64,000 bases of DNA from Reddybacter sp041277045 (GTDB lineage: Bacteria; Pseudomonadota; Gammaproteobacteria; Pseudomonadales; Porticoccaceae), in assembly GCA_041277045.1 (NCBI GenBank), contig JBGFSY010000003.1, forward strand, positions 186,001-250,000, given 5' to 3'. Below, in pieces: positions 8,459-17,971 of the stretch (position 1 is its first letter; each line of letters opens with the position of its first letter). A model generated the notes under the pieces. It was given only the letters and a program-made list of their open reading frames with translations, searched no databases and was not told the origin of the DNA. A program made the translations under genes and the position numbers.

Positions 8459-9316
8459 ATGCGCGCTCTAGCTGAGTTCATTATGGCTGGTCGCCTCAAG
8501 GCTGCACTGGTTGCACTGCTGGGGAATTTTTTGCCCCTGGTGAGCCCTGCGGCTGTCGGTTTGGTGGTGTTACGGCAAGGCCTCACTGAGGGTTGTCTAG
8601 TGTTACTTTGGGCTCTATTACCCCTGGTGATATTGGTCAGCTCAGGGAATATGAACGGCGCCATGGTTTGGGCCTCAATATTTTCGGTGCTGGTGGTGTT
8701 GATTGGTGCTAGTGCTTTAAAGCAAGCCGGTGTCTGGACAAGTGCACTTAAAGTGATGCTTGGTGTGAGTGTGATAAGCGGACTAGCGATGAAGTTATTG
8801 TTAGCAGCTGAGGTGAGCGCAATGCGCGAAGCCTTAAATGAAATGCTCCGCCAGCTACAACAGCAGAACAACGCGCTTGTTTTTGAGCCCAGCGATTTGT
8901 TTGTCGCGGGTTTGTTAGCCTGGGTTATTGCCTTGACGGCAATAGCGGCACTTTTACTGGCACGCTGGTGGCAGTCATTGTTGTATAACCCCGGTGGTTT
9001 TAGCACAGAGTTTCACGCTTTGCGCTTTGACAGGCTAAGTGCCTCACTGTTGTTTGCAGCGCTGATGGGCTGCTACTTGCTGGGACAGGAGTATGTGACC
9101 TGGGGCAACTTGCTCGGCCTGCCATTGTTGTTGAGTGGCATTGCTTTGGTGCACCACGCTGTCGCTTATGCACAGCTGGGCACTCGCTGGATAGTGGTTT
9201 TTTATATGGGACTGGTTTTATTACTGGGCCCTTTGAGTTCGGTGCTGATCGGGTTGGGATTTCTCGACAGCGTGATGGATTTTCGTTCGCGACTGGCAGC
9301 ACGCCGGTCGTCTTGA
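8459..9316 (+). CDS. Conserved membrane protein embedded in the rpsR-rplI operon (DUF2232-like)
   Basis: 285-aa, strongly hydrophobic protein with about seven to eight predicted membrane segments, for example LVLLWALLPLVILVS, MVWASIFSVLVVLIGA and WIVVFYMGLVLLLGPL. A membrane protein in the same slot between rpsR and rplI is usual in Pseudomonas relatives and is assigned to DUF2232/YybS; I place it there on position and hydrophobicity, not on a specific motif. No function is established. The ATG at 8459 is 28 bp after rpsR without an obvious ribosome binding site; an alternative ATG is at 8483. Confidence 0.75.
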   Translation: MRALAEFIMAGRLKAALVALLGNFLPLVSPAAVGLVVLRQGLTEGCLVLLWALLPLVILVSSGNMNGAMVWASIFSVLVVLIGASALKQAGVWTSALKVMLGVSVISGLAMKLLLAAEVSAMREALNEMLRQLQQQNNALVFEPSDLFVAGLLAWVIALTAIAALLLARWWQSLLYNPGGFSTEFHALRFDRLSASLLFAALMGCYLLGQEYVTWGNLLGLPLLLSGIALVHHAVAYAQLGTRWIVVFYMGLVLLLGPLSSVLIGLGFLDSVMDFRSRLAARRSS

Positions 9317-9340
9317 ACAGCATGATTTAAGAGGTGAGTG

Positions 9341-9793
9341 ATGGACGTAATACTATTAGAAAAAGTGGGTAAATTAGGCACTATCGGTGACAAGGTCGCT
9401 GTAAAAGCGGGCTTTGGCCGTAATTTCTTGATTCCCCACGGTAAAGCTGTTTTCGCTACTGACGCCAACCTGGCTGATTTTGAACAGCGTCGCGCTGAGT
9501 TAGAAGCCGCCGCCGCCGATAAATTGGGCAAAGCTGAAACGCGTGCTACGGCGCTTTCCGGCTTGGCAAGTGTCACTATCAGCGCTGTTGCTGGTGAGGA
9601 AGGCAAACTGTTCGGTTCCATTGGTGCCCGCGATATCGCCGAAGCCGTGACAGCTGCAGGCGTTGAGCTGGCTAAAAGTGAAGTGAAAATGCCCGAAGGC
9701 GCACTGCGTGAACTCGGCGAGTTCACTGTCACTATTCAATTGCACAGTGATTTATCAACGTCTATTCAGGTCGTTGTCGCAGAAGAAGAGTAA
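9341..9793 (+). CDS. rplI: 50S ribosomal protein L9
   Basis: 150-aa large-subunit protein that binds 23S rRNA near the L1 stalk. The N-terminal domain is canonical (MDVILLEKVGKLGTIGDKVAVKAGFGRNFLIP by parts), followed by the connecting helix with FEQRRAELEAAAADK and the C-terminal domain with LFGSIGARDIAEA. The frame also allows a GTG at 9338, but the family starts MxVILLEKV and GAGGTG spaces well to the ATG at 9341, so the ATG is used. It is the last gene of the rpsF operon. Confidence 0.97.
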   Translation: MDVILLEKVGKLGTIGDKVAVKAGFGRNFLIPHGKAVFATDANLADFEQRRAELEAAAADKLGKAETRATALSGLASVTISAVAGEEGKLFGSIGARDIAEAVTAAGVELAKSEVKMPEGALRELGEFTVTIQLHSDLSTSIQVVVAEEE

Positions 9794-9808
9794 ATCTTAC
9801 TCTGTATT

Positions 9809-9839
9809 ACAAGTCGCCAGGTTGTGCCTGTCGACTTGT
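9809..9839 (+). terminator. Hairpin after rplI
   Basis: ACAAGTCG/CGACTTGT arms extended by an inner CAGG/CCTG give an almost continuous stem of about 12 bp with a five-base loop. No clean T run follows, so termination efficiency is uncertain. Confidence 0.5.
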
Positions 9840-10036
9840 AGTGAGTGACCTTTTGTTGGCACAATTGCTGGCCAACTGTTAAATGGCCAGGTGCACAAAT
9901 TTTTCTGTTATGAATATTCTCGTGCAAAACCGAGTTACCTATAGAGTAGCTCGTTGTCTGGTTGCTGTTCTCGCTATTCCCGTGACCGTTCTGTCGACAA
10001 AGGCTGGTTCCCTCGGCCGCTGCTTGTGGCTTAAAC

Positions 10037-11404
10037 ATGACTGAACTCGCCACCGCCAATAAGCAAATACCGGAGTTACCCCACTCCATAGAAGCGGAGC
10101 AGGCGGTACTTGGTGCGCTGATGTTGGCCAACGATGCCTTCGACAGTGTCGCCTCTTTGATTACCGAAGAGGATTTCTACGGTCAGGACCACCGCCTGAT
10201 TTTTGAAACGATGAAAGAGCTGGCTGATAAAGATCAGCCCCTCGACCCGATTACTCTCTCTGAAGCACTGAAGTCCCTGCACCTCCTCGAGGAAGCAGGG
10301 GGCGACAGCTACCTTGTTAATATCGCCCGCAATACACCCAGCTCAGAAAATATTCGCGCCTACGCGCAGATTATTCTCGAGCGTTCGATTGTCCGAAAAC
10401 TCATTCTTGCCGCCAGTGAAATCGCCCAACAAGGGTATAACCCCTTAGGCTGGGACAGCGGCAAATTACTCGCGGAGGCAGAGCGCCGTCTACTCGAGGT
10501 AGTTGAAGGCCGGCCGAAAGAGGGTGGCTTTCAAAATGTTACCGACTTGCTGCGCCAGGCCGTTGACCGCATTGAACAGCTTTTTACTAGCGATGCTGAT
10601 ATTACCGGTCTGAGCACCGGTTTTAATGAGCTCGATGCCAGCACCTCGGGTTGGCAGTTGGCCGACCTGGTGATTGTCGCTGGCCGCCCCTCGATGGGTA
10701 AAACCTCTTTTGCAATGAACCTGGTGGAGCACGCGATGCTACATCAGGACAAGCCAGTTCTGGTGTTCAGCCTGGAAATGCCGGCTAACCAATTGGTGAT
10801 TCGCCTCTTGTCATCGATGGGCAAGATTGACCAAACCAAAATGCGCAACGGTAATCTCGATCCGGATGACTTTACTCGCTTGGCGGGTGCTGCTGCGCGG
10901 CTTAAAGATCGCCCCCTGTTTATCGATGATACGCCGGGCATTAGCCCCATGGAGCTACGTAACCGTATTCGCCAGCTGAGTCGTGAGCACGGTAGCCCGG
11001 CATTGATCATGATCGATTATTTGCAGCTGATGAGTGCCAGCACCAAGGCCGATGGTCGAGTGCAGGAGATCTCGCAGATTTCACGGGATTTAAAAATCAT
11101 TGCCCGTGAATTTGATTGCCCGATATTAGCGCTCTCTCAGTTGAGTCGTAATCTTGAGCAGCGGCCGAATAAGAGACCGATCAACTCAGACTTGCGTGAC
11201 TCGGGTGCCATCGAGCAGGATGCCGATGTGATTATCTTCATCTATCGCGATGAAGTCTATAACGAGGACAGCCAGGACAAGGGCGTTGCCGAGATCATTA
11301 TTGGTAAGCAGCGAAATGGCCCCATTGGCACCTCGAAGCTGGCCTTTGTCGGTAAGTACACGCGTTTTGAAAATCTGGCCCGGGATTATTTTTCTGAAGA
11401 TTAA
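10037..11404 (+). CDS. dnaB: Replicative DNA helicase DnaB
   Basis: Hexameric 5'-3' helicase of the replication fork, 455 aa. The N-terminal primase-interacting domain starts at PHSIEAEQAVLGALML. The RecA-like C-terminal domain carries Walker A GRPSMGKTS (about 216-224), LVFSLEMP, the Walker B region LIMIDYLQLMS and the LSQLSRNLEQRPNKRP loop. It is complete, with no intein or insertion. A rplI-dnaB neighbourhood is conserved in gammaproteobacteria. A 243-bp spacer with a hairpin separates it from rplI, so it probably has its own promoter; panC follows 39 bp later. Confidence 0.98.
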   Translation: MTELATANKQIPELPHSIEAEQAVLGALMLANDAFDSVASLITEEDFYGQDHRLIFETMKELADKDQPLDPITLSEALKSLHLLEEAGGDSYLVNIARNTPSSENIRAYAQIILERSIVRKLILAASEIAQQGYNPLGWDSGKLLAEAERRLLEVVEGRPKEGGFQNVTDLLRQAVDRIEQLFTSDADITGLSTGFNELDASTSGWQLADLVIVAGRPSMGKTSFAMNLVEHAMLHQDKPVLVFSLEMPANQLVIRLLSSMGKIDQTKMRNGNLDPDDFTRLAGAAARLKDRPLFIDDTPGISPMELRNRIRQLSREHGSPALIMIDYLQLMSASTKADGRVQEISQISRDLKIIAREFDCPILALSQLSRNLEQRPNKRPINSDLRDSGAIEQDADVIIFIYRDEVYNEDSQDKGVAEIIIGKQRNGPIGTSKLAFVGKYTRFENLARDYFSED

Positions 11405-11443
11405 AATTGAAGTGTCGACGCGCTTTGAAAGTAGGAGAGCCGA

Positions 11444-12334
11444 ATGAATCTTTACCACACAGTTTCTGGTTTGCGCACTGAAATTAGAGCGCGACGCCAA
11501 AATGGCGAGACTATTGGTTTTGTACCGACGATGGGTAATTTACACGAGGGGCATTTACAGCTAGTGCGCCTGGCTAAGGCCCAGTGTGATGTCGTGGTGG
11601 TGAGCATTTTTGTTAACCCTCTGCAGTTTGGTCTCAACGAAAATTGGGAAAAATACCCCCGCACTTTTCAGGATGACGCCAGACAGCTAGAAACTGAGGG
11701 CTGTGATTTCCTCTTTCATCCCGATGAAAATGAGATCTACCCCAACGGTATGGCCGACCAGACCCGCGTTGTGGTGCCCACCATGACGGACATCCTCTGT
11801 GGTGCCAGCCGCCCCGGTCACTTTGAAGGGGTCACTACCGTAGTTTCAAAATTACTGCATATCGTGCAGCCCGATACAGCCATCTTTGGTATTAAAGACT
11901 ATCAGCAGTTGGCAGTGATTCGGCGCATGGTCGAAGACCTGTGTATCCCTGTGGATATTGTCGGTGCGCCCATCGCCCGCGATGTGGATGGCTTGGCACT
12001 TAGTTCGCGCAATGGCTATCTGGGTGAAGATGAGCGCCCCCGCGTTAAAGTGCTCTACGAAACCCTGTGCTGGTGTCGAGACCAAATTCAGGGTGGTGAG
12101 CGGGATTTTACGGAACTTGAAATTCAGGCCACGAAAGCCCTTGAAAAAAGTGGCTTTCGTGCAGATTATGTTAGTATTCGCAACTCGAAAACGCTGGAGC
12201 CGGCGGCGCACGATGACAGCCAGTTAACCATACTGGGTGCGATGTTTACCAAGGGCGCGCGTCTTATTGATAATATCAGCCTGGTGCTTGGTGAAGCCGA
12301 TGCACCGGCAGAACAGACAAAAGTGAAGAAGTAG
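11444..12334 (+). CDS. panC: Pantoate--beta-alanine ligase (pantothenate synthetase)
   Basis: Condenses pantoate and beta-alanine with ATP to make pantothenate, the CoA precursor. It belongs to the cytidylyltransferase superfamily: MGNLHEGH (residues 30-37) is the HIGH-like ATP site; FVNPLQFG and the GDSRPGHFEGVTTVV-like segment (here GASRPGHFEGVTTVV) bind pantoate, and IARDVDGLALSSRNGYL is the KMSKS-equivalent loop. At 296 aa it is slightly longer than usual, with a C-terminal tail ending KKVKK. It pairs with panD 11 bp downstream; panB is not in the window. Confidence 0.97.
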   Translation: MNLYHTVSGLRTEIRARRQNGETIGFVPTMGNLHEGHLQLVRLAKAQCDVVVVSIFVNPLQFGLNENWEKYPRTFQDDARQLETEGCDFLFHPDENEIYPNGMADQTRVVVPTMTDILCGASRPGHFEGVTTVVSKLLHIVQPDTAIFGIKDYQQLAVIRRMVEDLCIPVDIVGAPIARDVDGLALSSRNGYLGEDERPRVKVLYETLCWCRDQIQGGERDFTELEIQATKALEKSGFRADYVSIRNSKTLEPAAHDDSQLTILGAMFTKGARLIDNISLVLGEADAPAEQTKVKK

Positions 12335-12345
12335 AGGTTTTATTT

Positions 12346-12729
12346 ATGCTGAGCAACATGTTGAAAGCCAAGTTACATATGGGCTCTGTTACTCAAGCGG
12401 AGCTGTGGTATGACGGCTCCTGCGCCATCGATAGCGACCTGCTCAAATTGGCAGGTATGCGTGAATTTGAGCAAATTGATATTTACAACGTCGATAACGG
12501 CGAGCGCTTCACCACCTATATTATTCAGGCCGAAGCGGGTAGTGGCACTATCTCCATGAATGGCGCTGCCGCGCGACGTGTGCAGGTTGGCGATAGGATC
12601 ATTATCGCCACCTATGGACAGTTTAACGAAGCTCAAATGGCTGAACACAAACCCAAATTGGTTTATTTGAATAAAGACAACAGCGTTGAGCGCACCACCA
12701 ATACGATTCCTGTACAAGCGGTTTCCTGA
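12346..12729 (+). CDS. panD: Aspartate 1-decarboxylase (pyruvoyl enzyme precursor)
   Basis: Makes beta-alanine from aspartate to feed PanC. The 127-aa proenzyme carries the self-cleavage site YDGSCAID, with Gly24-Ser25 at exactly the family position; Ser25 becomes the pyruvoyl group. The rest of the double-psi barrel is intact (NVDNGERFTTYIIQAEAGSG; NGAAARRVQVGD). It is cotranscribed with panC (11-bp gap), giving two adjacent steps of CoA biosynthesis, and ends at a perfect hairpin. Confidence 0.97.
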   Translation: MLSNMLKAKLHMGSVTQAELWYDGSCAIDSDLLKLAGMREFEQIDIYNVDNGERFTTYIIQAEAGSGTISMNGAAARRVQVGDRIIIATYGQFNEAQMAEHKPKLVYLNKDNSVERTTNTIPVQAVS

Positions 12730-12737
12730 TATACCTA

Positions 12738-12764
12738 AGGCCCTGATCCAGGGCCTGTTCTCTT
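12738..12764 (+). terminator. Rho-independent terminator of panCD
   Basis: Perfect 8-bp stem AGGCCCTG/CAGGGCCT with a three-base loop, followed by a T-rich tract, 8 bp after the panD stop. Confidence 0.8.
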
Positions 12765-12882
12765 TCTATCTAAAGCATCACCACTCTATCTAAGCTAGCC
12801 CCTTGGCTATGACAAAAGGCCGTTGTTGTGACAGAATGCTGCCTCTAATTATTCGCCATTTTTAACTTACCTAGGGGGTAGT

Positions 12883-14820
12883 ATGTCTGAGTTTCCCGTT
12901 CATCCCGTGCCGGATGCCTGGCGCGAAAGTGCCTATATCAATAAAGAAACATATGAGGATATGTATCAGCGCTCGATTAGTGACTCAGATGCCTTCTGGG
13001 CAGAACAGGCCTCTGAGTTCCTGGACTGGGATAAAAGCTGGGATAAGGTCTGTGAATTCGACCTGCGCAAAGCCGAAGCGGCCTGGTTTAGTGGCGGCAA
13101 GCTCAATGTCACCGTCAACTGCATAGACCGCCACCTGACCACCCGCGGTGATCAAACTGCCATTATCTGGGAGGGCGACGACCCCAGTGTCGATAAGAAA
13201 ATTACTTATCGCGAGCTGCATCAGCAAGTTTGTAAGCTGGCTAATGTGCTTAAAGCCCAGGGTATTAAAAAAGGCGATAGAGTCTGCATTTATATGCCGA
13301 TGATCCCCGAAGCCTCCTACGCCATGCTTGCCTGTGCCCGCATTGGCGCGGTTCACTCGGTGGTATTTGGTGGCTTTTCCCCTGATGCCCTTAAAGATCG
13401 TATCCTCAATTCTGACTGCCAACTGTTGATTACTGCTGATGAAGGTTTGCGCGGTGGCCGTTCTGTGCCCTTAAAGAGCAATGCTGATATCGCTCTTGAG
13501 CAGTGCCCCAATGTCCACACTTGCTTGGTAGTAGAGCGCACGGGTGGCGATGTGGCATGGCAGGAAGGGCGGGATATTAAATACGCTGAGGCCATGGCAG
13601 CGGCCGACAGTGACTGCGCCCCTGAGTCAATGGATGCCGAAGATCCCCTGTTCATTCTTTACACCTCCGGCTCCACCGGCAAACCCAAGGGTGTACTGCA
13701 CACTACTGGCGGCTATCTCTTGCAGGCGGCCATGACTCACAAGTACGTCTTCGATTATAAAGAGGGCGACGTTTACTGGTGCACCGCCGATGTTGGTTGG
13801 GTGACGGGCCATAGCTACATTGTCTATGGGCCGCTGTGCAATGGCGCTACAACTTTAATGTTTGAAGGTATACCGACTTACCCCGACGCCTCGCGTTTTT
13901 GGCAGGTCATCGACAAGCATCAGGTCAATCAGTTTTACACAGCACCCACTGCACTACGCGCCTTAATGGGTGCCGGTGATGACTTTGTTAAAAGCACCTC
14001 ACGTTCATCACTCAAACTACTTGGTTCAGTAGGCGAGCCCATCAATCCCGAAGCTTGGGAGTGGTATTACCGAGTAATTGGCGAATCCCGCTGCCCCATC
14101 GTTGATACCTGGTGGCAGACCGAAACGGGCGGCATTATGTTGACCCCGCTCCCCGGCGCTATCGACCTCAAACCAGGCTCGGCGACACTGCCATTTTTCG
14201 GTGTCGAGCCCGCTATTGTCGATGCCGACGGCAAAGAAATGGAAGGACCCTGTGAAGGTAACCTGGTGATTAAATCTTCCTGGCCGGGGCAAATCCGTAC
14301 TATTTACGGTGATCATCAGCGCACCATCGACACTTACTTTTCCACCTACCCGGGTTACTACTTTGCCGGTGACGGTGTACGTCGTGACGCGGACGGTTAC
14401 TACTGGATTACCGGCCGTGTTGACGATGTGCTCAATGTCTCCGGTCACCGCATGGGTACGGCCGAAGTGGAGAGTGCACTGGTACTGCATGAGGCGGTTG
14501 CCGAAGCAGCGGTGGTAGGCTACCCCCACGATATTAAGGGTCAGGGCATTTATGCCTACGTTACACTTATGGGTGGTGTTGAACCCTCTGAAGACCTGAG
14601 GAAAGAACTGATTGCCATATGCGTGCAAGAAATTGGCGCCATTGCCAAGCCCGATTTGATTCAGTGGGCTCCCGGTTTGCCCAAGACCCGCTCGGGTAAA
14701 ATCATGCGTAGAATTTTGCGTAAAGTGGCAGCCAATGAACTGGACAGCCTGGGTGATACTTCTACTCTGGCTGACCCTTCCGTGGTTGATGACCTCATCA
14801 AAAACGGGCACAACACCTAA
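12883..14820 (+). CDS. acs: Acetyl-CoA synthetase (AMP-forming)
   Basis: Activates acetate to acetyl-CoA through acetyl-AMP; 645 aa, the normal length. The ANL-superfamily P-loop YTSGSTGKPKGVLHT is at about 260-274; DTWWQTETGG (A5) and the hinge-region TGRVDDVLNVSGHRMGT (A8) follow. The conserved acetylatable lysine is in KTRSGKIMRR (Lys606). GGGGG precedes the ATG. It is monocistronic, between the panD terminator and its own terminator at 14841. Together with the isocitrate lyase at 23.8-25.4 kb it indicates growth on acetate or fatty-acid-derived acetyl-CoA. Confidence 0.98.
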   Translation: MSEFPVHPVPDAWRESAYINKETYEDMYQRSISDSDAFWAEQASEFLDWDKSWDKVCEFDLRKAEAAWFSGGKLNVTVNCIDRHLTTRGDQTAIIWEGDDPSVDKKITYRELHQQVCKLANVLKAQGIKKGDRVCIYMPMIPEASYAMLACARIGAVHSVVFGGFSPDALKDRILNSDCQLLITADEGLRGGRSVPLKSNADIALEQCPNVHTCLVVERTGGDVAWQEGRDIKYAEAMAAADSDCAPESMDAEDPLFILYTSGSTGKPKGVLHTTGGYLLQAAMTHKYVFDYKEGDVYWCTADVGWVTGHSYIVYGPLCNGATTLMFEGIPTYPDASRFWQVIDKHQVNQFYTAPTALRALMGAGDDFVKSTSRSSLKLLGSVGEPINPEAWEWYYRVIGESRCPIVDTWWQTETGGIMLTPLPGAIDLKPGSATLPFFGVEPAIVDADGKEMEGPCEGNLVIKSSWPGQIRTIYGDHQRTIDTYFSTYPGYYFAGDGVRRDADGYYWITGRVDDVLNVSGHRMGTAEVESALVLHEAVAEAAVVGYPHDIKGQGIYAYVTLMGGVEPSEDLRKELIAICVQEIGAIAKPDLIQWAPGLPKTRSGKIMRRILRKVAANELDSLGDTSTLADPSVVDDLIKNGHNT

Positions 14821-14840
14821 AGCTTGAGTCCCGTGTCTTG

Positions 14841-14863
14841 AGGCGCCTACGGGCGCCTTTTTA
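14841..14863 (+). terminator. Rho-independent terminator of acs
   Basis: AGGCGCC/GGCGCCT stem with a TACG loop and a TTTTT tract, 20 bp after the stop. Confidence 0.85.
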
Positions 14864-14906
14864 TTAACACTTATTTATACGCGCAACAAAAAAATTGAGG
14901 CAGATA

Positions 14907-15638
14907 ATGGAATCACTCGACAATAAACTCGCCGTCGTCACCGGCGCGAGTAAAGGTATTGGCAAAGGCATTGCCATCGCGCTGGCCAAGCAGGGCTGTA
15001 AACTGATCCTCGCCTCCCGCGATGAAGAAAAAATGAAGGCCGTAGCGGCAGAAATTACCGCCGCCGGCGGCCGCGTTCAGGTCTGCGTCTGCGATATAAC
15101 CGATGAGGCCTCTGTCGATGCCTTGTTCAAGCTGGTGGCAGAGCATAATCAGGGCTTGGACATTCTCGTCAACAATGCAGGCATGGCCATTTCCGGTCGC
15201 ATTGATGAGCTCAGCTATGACAGCTGGCGCCAGGTACAGGATGTCAACGTCAACGGCATGTTTCTCTGCTGCCGTGGTGCGGCACGTTTGATGAAGCCTG
15301 TAAAGAAGGGGCGCATCATTAATATCGGCAGTATCTCCGGGCAAATGCCTCGGGTGAAAAGCTCGCCCTACACTACCTCAAAGTTTGCCGTTGCCGGTTT
15401 AACCAAAGCGCTGGCGCTAGAATTGCGCGCCTATAATATTGCCGTGTGCTGTATTAACCCCGGCAACGTGATGACCGATATTTGGGAAAAGTCACCGCAA
15501 GTGCCGGAGAAAGAAGGCGTGATGGCGGTGGATGATCTTGCTGAACTGGTCGTCACTATGGCCTCATTGCCCGACCACGTTAATTTGTTTGAGTCGGTTA
15601 TCTTGCCGGTAACCCAGCCCTATTTGGGGCGGGGTTAG
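14907..15638 (+). CDS. Short-chain dehydrogenase/reductase (SDR)
   Basis: NAD(P)-dependent oxidoreductase of the classical SDR family, 243 aa. Cofactor motif TGASKGIG at 12-19, NNAG at about 88, catalytic Tyr155 and Lys159 in PYTTSK, with the catalytic Ser in IGSISGQ. Its relatives include 3-oxoacyl-ACP reductases and alcohol/hydroxysteroid dehydrogenases, so the substrate is open. The frame could begin at a TTG at 14895, but GAGG sits seven bases before the ATG at 14907, which is preferred. It stands alone after the acs terminator and converges on the DUF1302 gene with only 38 bp between them. Confidence 0.92.
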   Translation: MESLDNKLAVVTGASKGIGKGIAIALAKQGCKLILASRDEEKMKAVAAEITAAGGRVQVCVCDITDEASVDALFKLVAEHNQGLDILVNNAGMAISGRIDELSYDSWRQVQDVNVNGMFLCCRGAARLMKPVKKGRIINIGSISGQMPRVKSSPYTTSKFAVAGLTKALALELRAYNIAVCCINPGNVMTDIWEKSPQVPEKEGVMAVDDLAELVVTMASLPDHVNLFESVILPVTQPYLGRG

Positions 15639-15676
15639 CGGCAATTAAAAGGGCACGGTGATAACGTGGCGCCGGT

Positions 15677-17074
15677 TCATTCAAAAGCCAACTCAACACC
15701 AAAGGTCAGACGATCGTTATCATCAAACTGGCCAAAAATACCTTCCTCGCTACCGTAGTAGGTATCAGTAGAAACCCAGGTTTTCAGGTTATCCTGCCAT
15801 TCATAGCTAGCGCGTAAACGGAATAGGCCATCGCCGATATTGGTGTTGGCCAGCCAGACCAGCCTTAGCTCCATGGTTTCATTGAGCAAGGTGTGATTTA
15901 CCAGCAGTGATAGCGTGGAGTTGGTTTTGTCGCGCAAGGTGGCTGACTGGCGATTCAGTGCGGCGCTTTGAAATAGCTGCCCGCTAATTAGTGTGTTTTC
16001 AAGCCCTGCCCAGTCGAGGCCCAGCACATAAGAGGCTTCCGCGCCTTTGGTGATGCCATCGATGTCGCTGAAACCCTCGGCGAGAAAATAGCGATCGCTA
16101 AAATAAGCCACCTCACCGCGCAGTACCCAGTCATCGAAGGCATTGCTAAAACTGCCGCCCAGGACATGGGTGCGGCGGTATTGGGGCTCGATTTCGACGT
16201 GGGGGCCATTGGCGGTAATCGACCTGCGCTGATAGGGCAGGGCAAAGTTATCGTATTGGTAAAGGTAGTTGAGGCTGAGATCCCAACCCTTCCAAAAGCG
16301 CGACAGGCGGAGTCCGACATCAGAATCCATCAGTGTGCGCCCCGGCTGATCAATGGGCTCTACCTCGACACTCACTCCAGGTGGGGGCTTTGGTATTAGC
16401 AGGGGGGAGGTGGGTGTGTACAGTGCGTTATCGACCGGGAGTACGTGATAGCTCTGGTCGGGTATCCACAAAAACTGTGCGTCCCATTCGCCGACACTGG
16501 TCTCAATATTGACCATCCATTGTGGAATGCGTGAATCGTCAAAATCCTCCAGAATAAATTCGCGATAAGACTGGGGATTGACGATGTCGAGCACCTTTAA
16601 ACCATCGGCCTTGCCCCACACCACCTGTTGTTTGCCGAGGGTGAAGTAATAATTGTCGCTGGGTATTTCGAGGTAGAACTCCCGCAACTCAAATTCGCTA
16701 CTGTTGCCTATAAAAAGGGGTTTGCTGTAGAGGCTGTAGGCATTGTCGGTGACTTTTTTGGGTGATAGGGCGTCGAGACTCATGCTGCGTAAGCGGCTTA
16801 ATGCGGTGAGTTTTACGCGCTTATCAAAGCGCAGGATAAATTCGGGTTCCAGTGTGAGTTGAAAATTTTGCCGTTTTAAATTGTGACTGCGGGCACTCCA
16901 TTCTGCACTGCTGATGAGAGAGCTTTGTACATCAAATGCATACGCCTGTGAGGTAAATAAGCAGCTCAGGACAGCCACAAGTACGGCATTAATGGTTGCT
17001 AAAATAAGGCGGGGCTTTGCTGACAATACCTGCGCATAGGGTATGAGTACCTTGGATACGGTGAGGTGAGGCAC
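15677..17074 (-). CDS. DUF1302-type outer-membrane protein
   Basis: 465-aa predicted beta-barrel outer-membrane protein. A signal peptide ending TSQAYA is followed by mature FDVQSS; the remainder shows alternating amphipathic strands with many aromatic turns, and the protein ends in an aromatic-rich strand (VELAFE). It matches the DUF1302 pattern (WGKADGLKVLDIVNPQSYRE; the DSRIPQWM segment). Such proteins are regularly encoded with an MMPL/RND permease and a LolA-like protein, as here; it probably forms the outer-membrane part. The start is a GTG at 17074, 8 bp after the upstream gene, and is uncertain because the signal peptide begins about 20 residues later. Confidence 0.82.
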   Translation of the reverse strand: MPHLTVSKVLIPYAQVLSAKPRLILATINAVLVAVLSCLFTSQAYAFDVQSSLISSAEWSARSHNLKRQNFQLTLEPEFILRFDKRVKLTALSRLRSMSLDALSPKKVTDNAYSLYSKPLFIGNSSEFELREFYLEIPSDNYYFTLGKQQVVWGKADGLKVLDIVNPQSYREFILEDFDDSRIPQWMVNIETSVGEWDAQFLWIPDQSYHVLPVDNALYTPTSPLLIPKPPPGVSVEVEPIDQPGRTLMDSDVGLRLSRFWKGWDLSLNYLYQYDNFALPYQRRSITANGPHVEIEPQYRRTHVLGGSFSNAFDDWVLRGEVAYFSDRYFLAEGFSDIDGITKGAEASYVLGLDWAGLENTLISGQLFQSAALNRQSATLRDKTNSTLSLLVNHTLLNETMELRLVWLANTNIGDGLFRLRASYEWQDNLKTWVSTDTYYGSEEGIFGQFDDNDRLTFGVELAFE

Positions 17075-17082
17075 GGTGATTT

Positions 17083-17904
17083 TTACAGCCCGCGTTTAAT
17101 GGCATTCGTGGTAAAAATATCGTCCGGCACAGGGCTTTGGTAGTCGACGGCACTGAAGGTGAGCTTTGTGCTGTGCCCCGTCTTATGGTTTTCAACATCA
17201 ATGTTGTGCTGGGTCCAAATACCCTGAACTTTCTCAATATTGCTTATAGTGACTGTTTTTAACAGATTGTCTTTAATATCCCAAAACCGGCTATGGCGAA
17301 CCATCCATATTTTATTGTCGACGCAGGAGAGCGTTTTGCTATAGCCAAGTTCCCGGGCTATTTTTTTTGTTTTTGGTGTGCCCTCGATTTGCAGGCCAGA
17401 ATTGCCGTCAGCGCTGCAGGTGCCGAGCGTCTGAAAATTAAAGTCAGCTGTTGAGATGCGTGTTTCCAGCTTGATATCTTCATAGGTCATATCAGTGCCG
17501 AGGAAATAGTCTCCTCGGTCTGATGCCGATATGCGCCTGACTTTACGCAGTGCGGGCAAATAGAGCCATTGCGTATCCTCCAGCTCGGGATCGTTGTAAT
17601 CGTAGGTTAAAAAGGCGGTATCTTTAATATTTTTTGGTGACAGATAAAAAATAACGGTGCGCTTTTCTGCGGCGTAATATTTGCGATAACCCATGGTTTC
17701 CCGGTGGCGAGTTTTGCCACGCTTGTCGCGCATTTCAATGCTGAGCTTTCGACTGACGGCTTCACCTTCATCACGACTATTAATATTTGTCGCAACTTGC
17801 TCGCCACTTGGCAGCTTGTTTTTGTTATTACTAACCGCATTTTCAGCAAGCAGTGGACCGCTGAAAATGGTGAATAGGCTAGTAAATAAGATGAATTTTT
17901 GCAA
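17083..17904 (-). CDS. Periplasmic LolA-like protein (outer membrane lipoprotein-sorting protein family)
   Basis: 273 aa with a cleavable signal peptide (FILFTSLFTIFSGPLLAE). The mature part has the pattern of the large LolA-like family found beside RND/MMPL permeases: RKLSIEMRDKRGKTRHRE, then DTQWLYLPALRKVRRIS, then a YEDIKLE segment and a C-terminal half with QGIWTQHNIDVEN. It probably forms an open beta-sandwich that carries a hydrophobic ligand across the periplasm (known for LolA/LppX folds; inferred here). It is flanked by the permease upstream (67 bp) and the DUF1302 gene downstream (8 bp), clearly one operon. Confidence 0.85.
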   Translation of the reverse strand: MQKFILFTSLFTIFSGPLLAENAVSNNKNKLPSGEQVATNINSRDEGEAVSRKLSIEMRDKRGKTRHRETMGYRKYYAAEKRTVIFYLSPKNIKDTAFLTYDYNDPELEDTQWLYLPALRKVRRISASDRGDYFLGTDMTYEDIKLETRISTADFNFQTLGTCSADGNSGLQIEGTPKTKKIARELGYSKTLSCVDNKIWMVRHSRFWDIKDNLLKTVTISNIEKVQGIWTQHNIDVENHKTGHSTKLTFSAVDYQSPVPDDIFTTNAIKRGL

Positions 17905-17971
17905 AACAGGCTTCCTTTTAATTCGGTTTTTATTTAAGAAGTGGCACTGGGTGTTTTTAATATAAACAGTT

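Noticed and set aside
7696..9006. 436-codon open frame on the minus strand
   Set aside because: It lies antisense to rpsF, rpsR and the membrane protein; its translation is low-complexity Ser/Thr-rich and is a shadow of the real genes.
14026..14811. 261-codon minus-strand frame opposite acs
   Set aside because: Shadow of acs; no ribosome binding site and no protein-like motifs.
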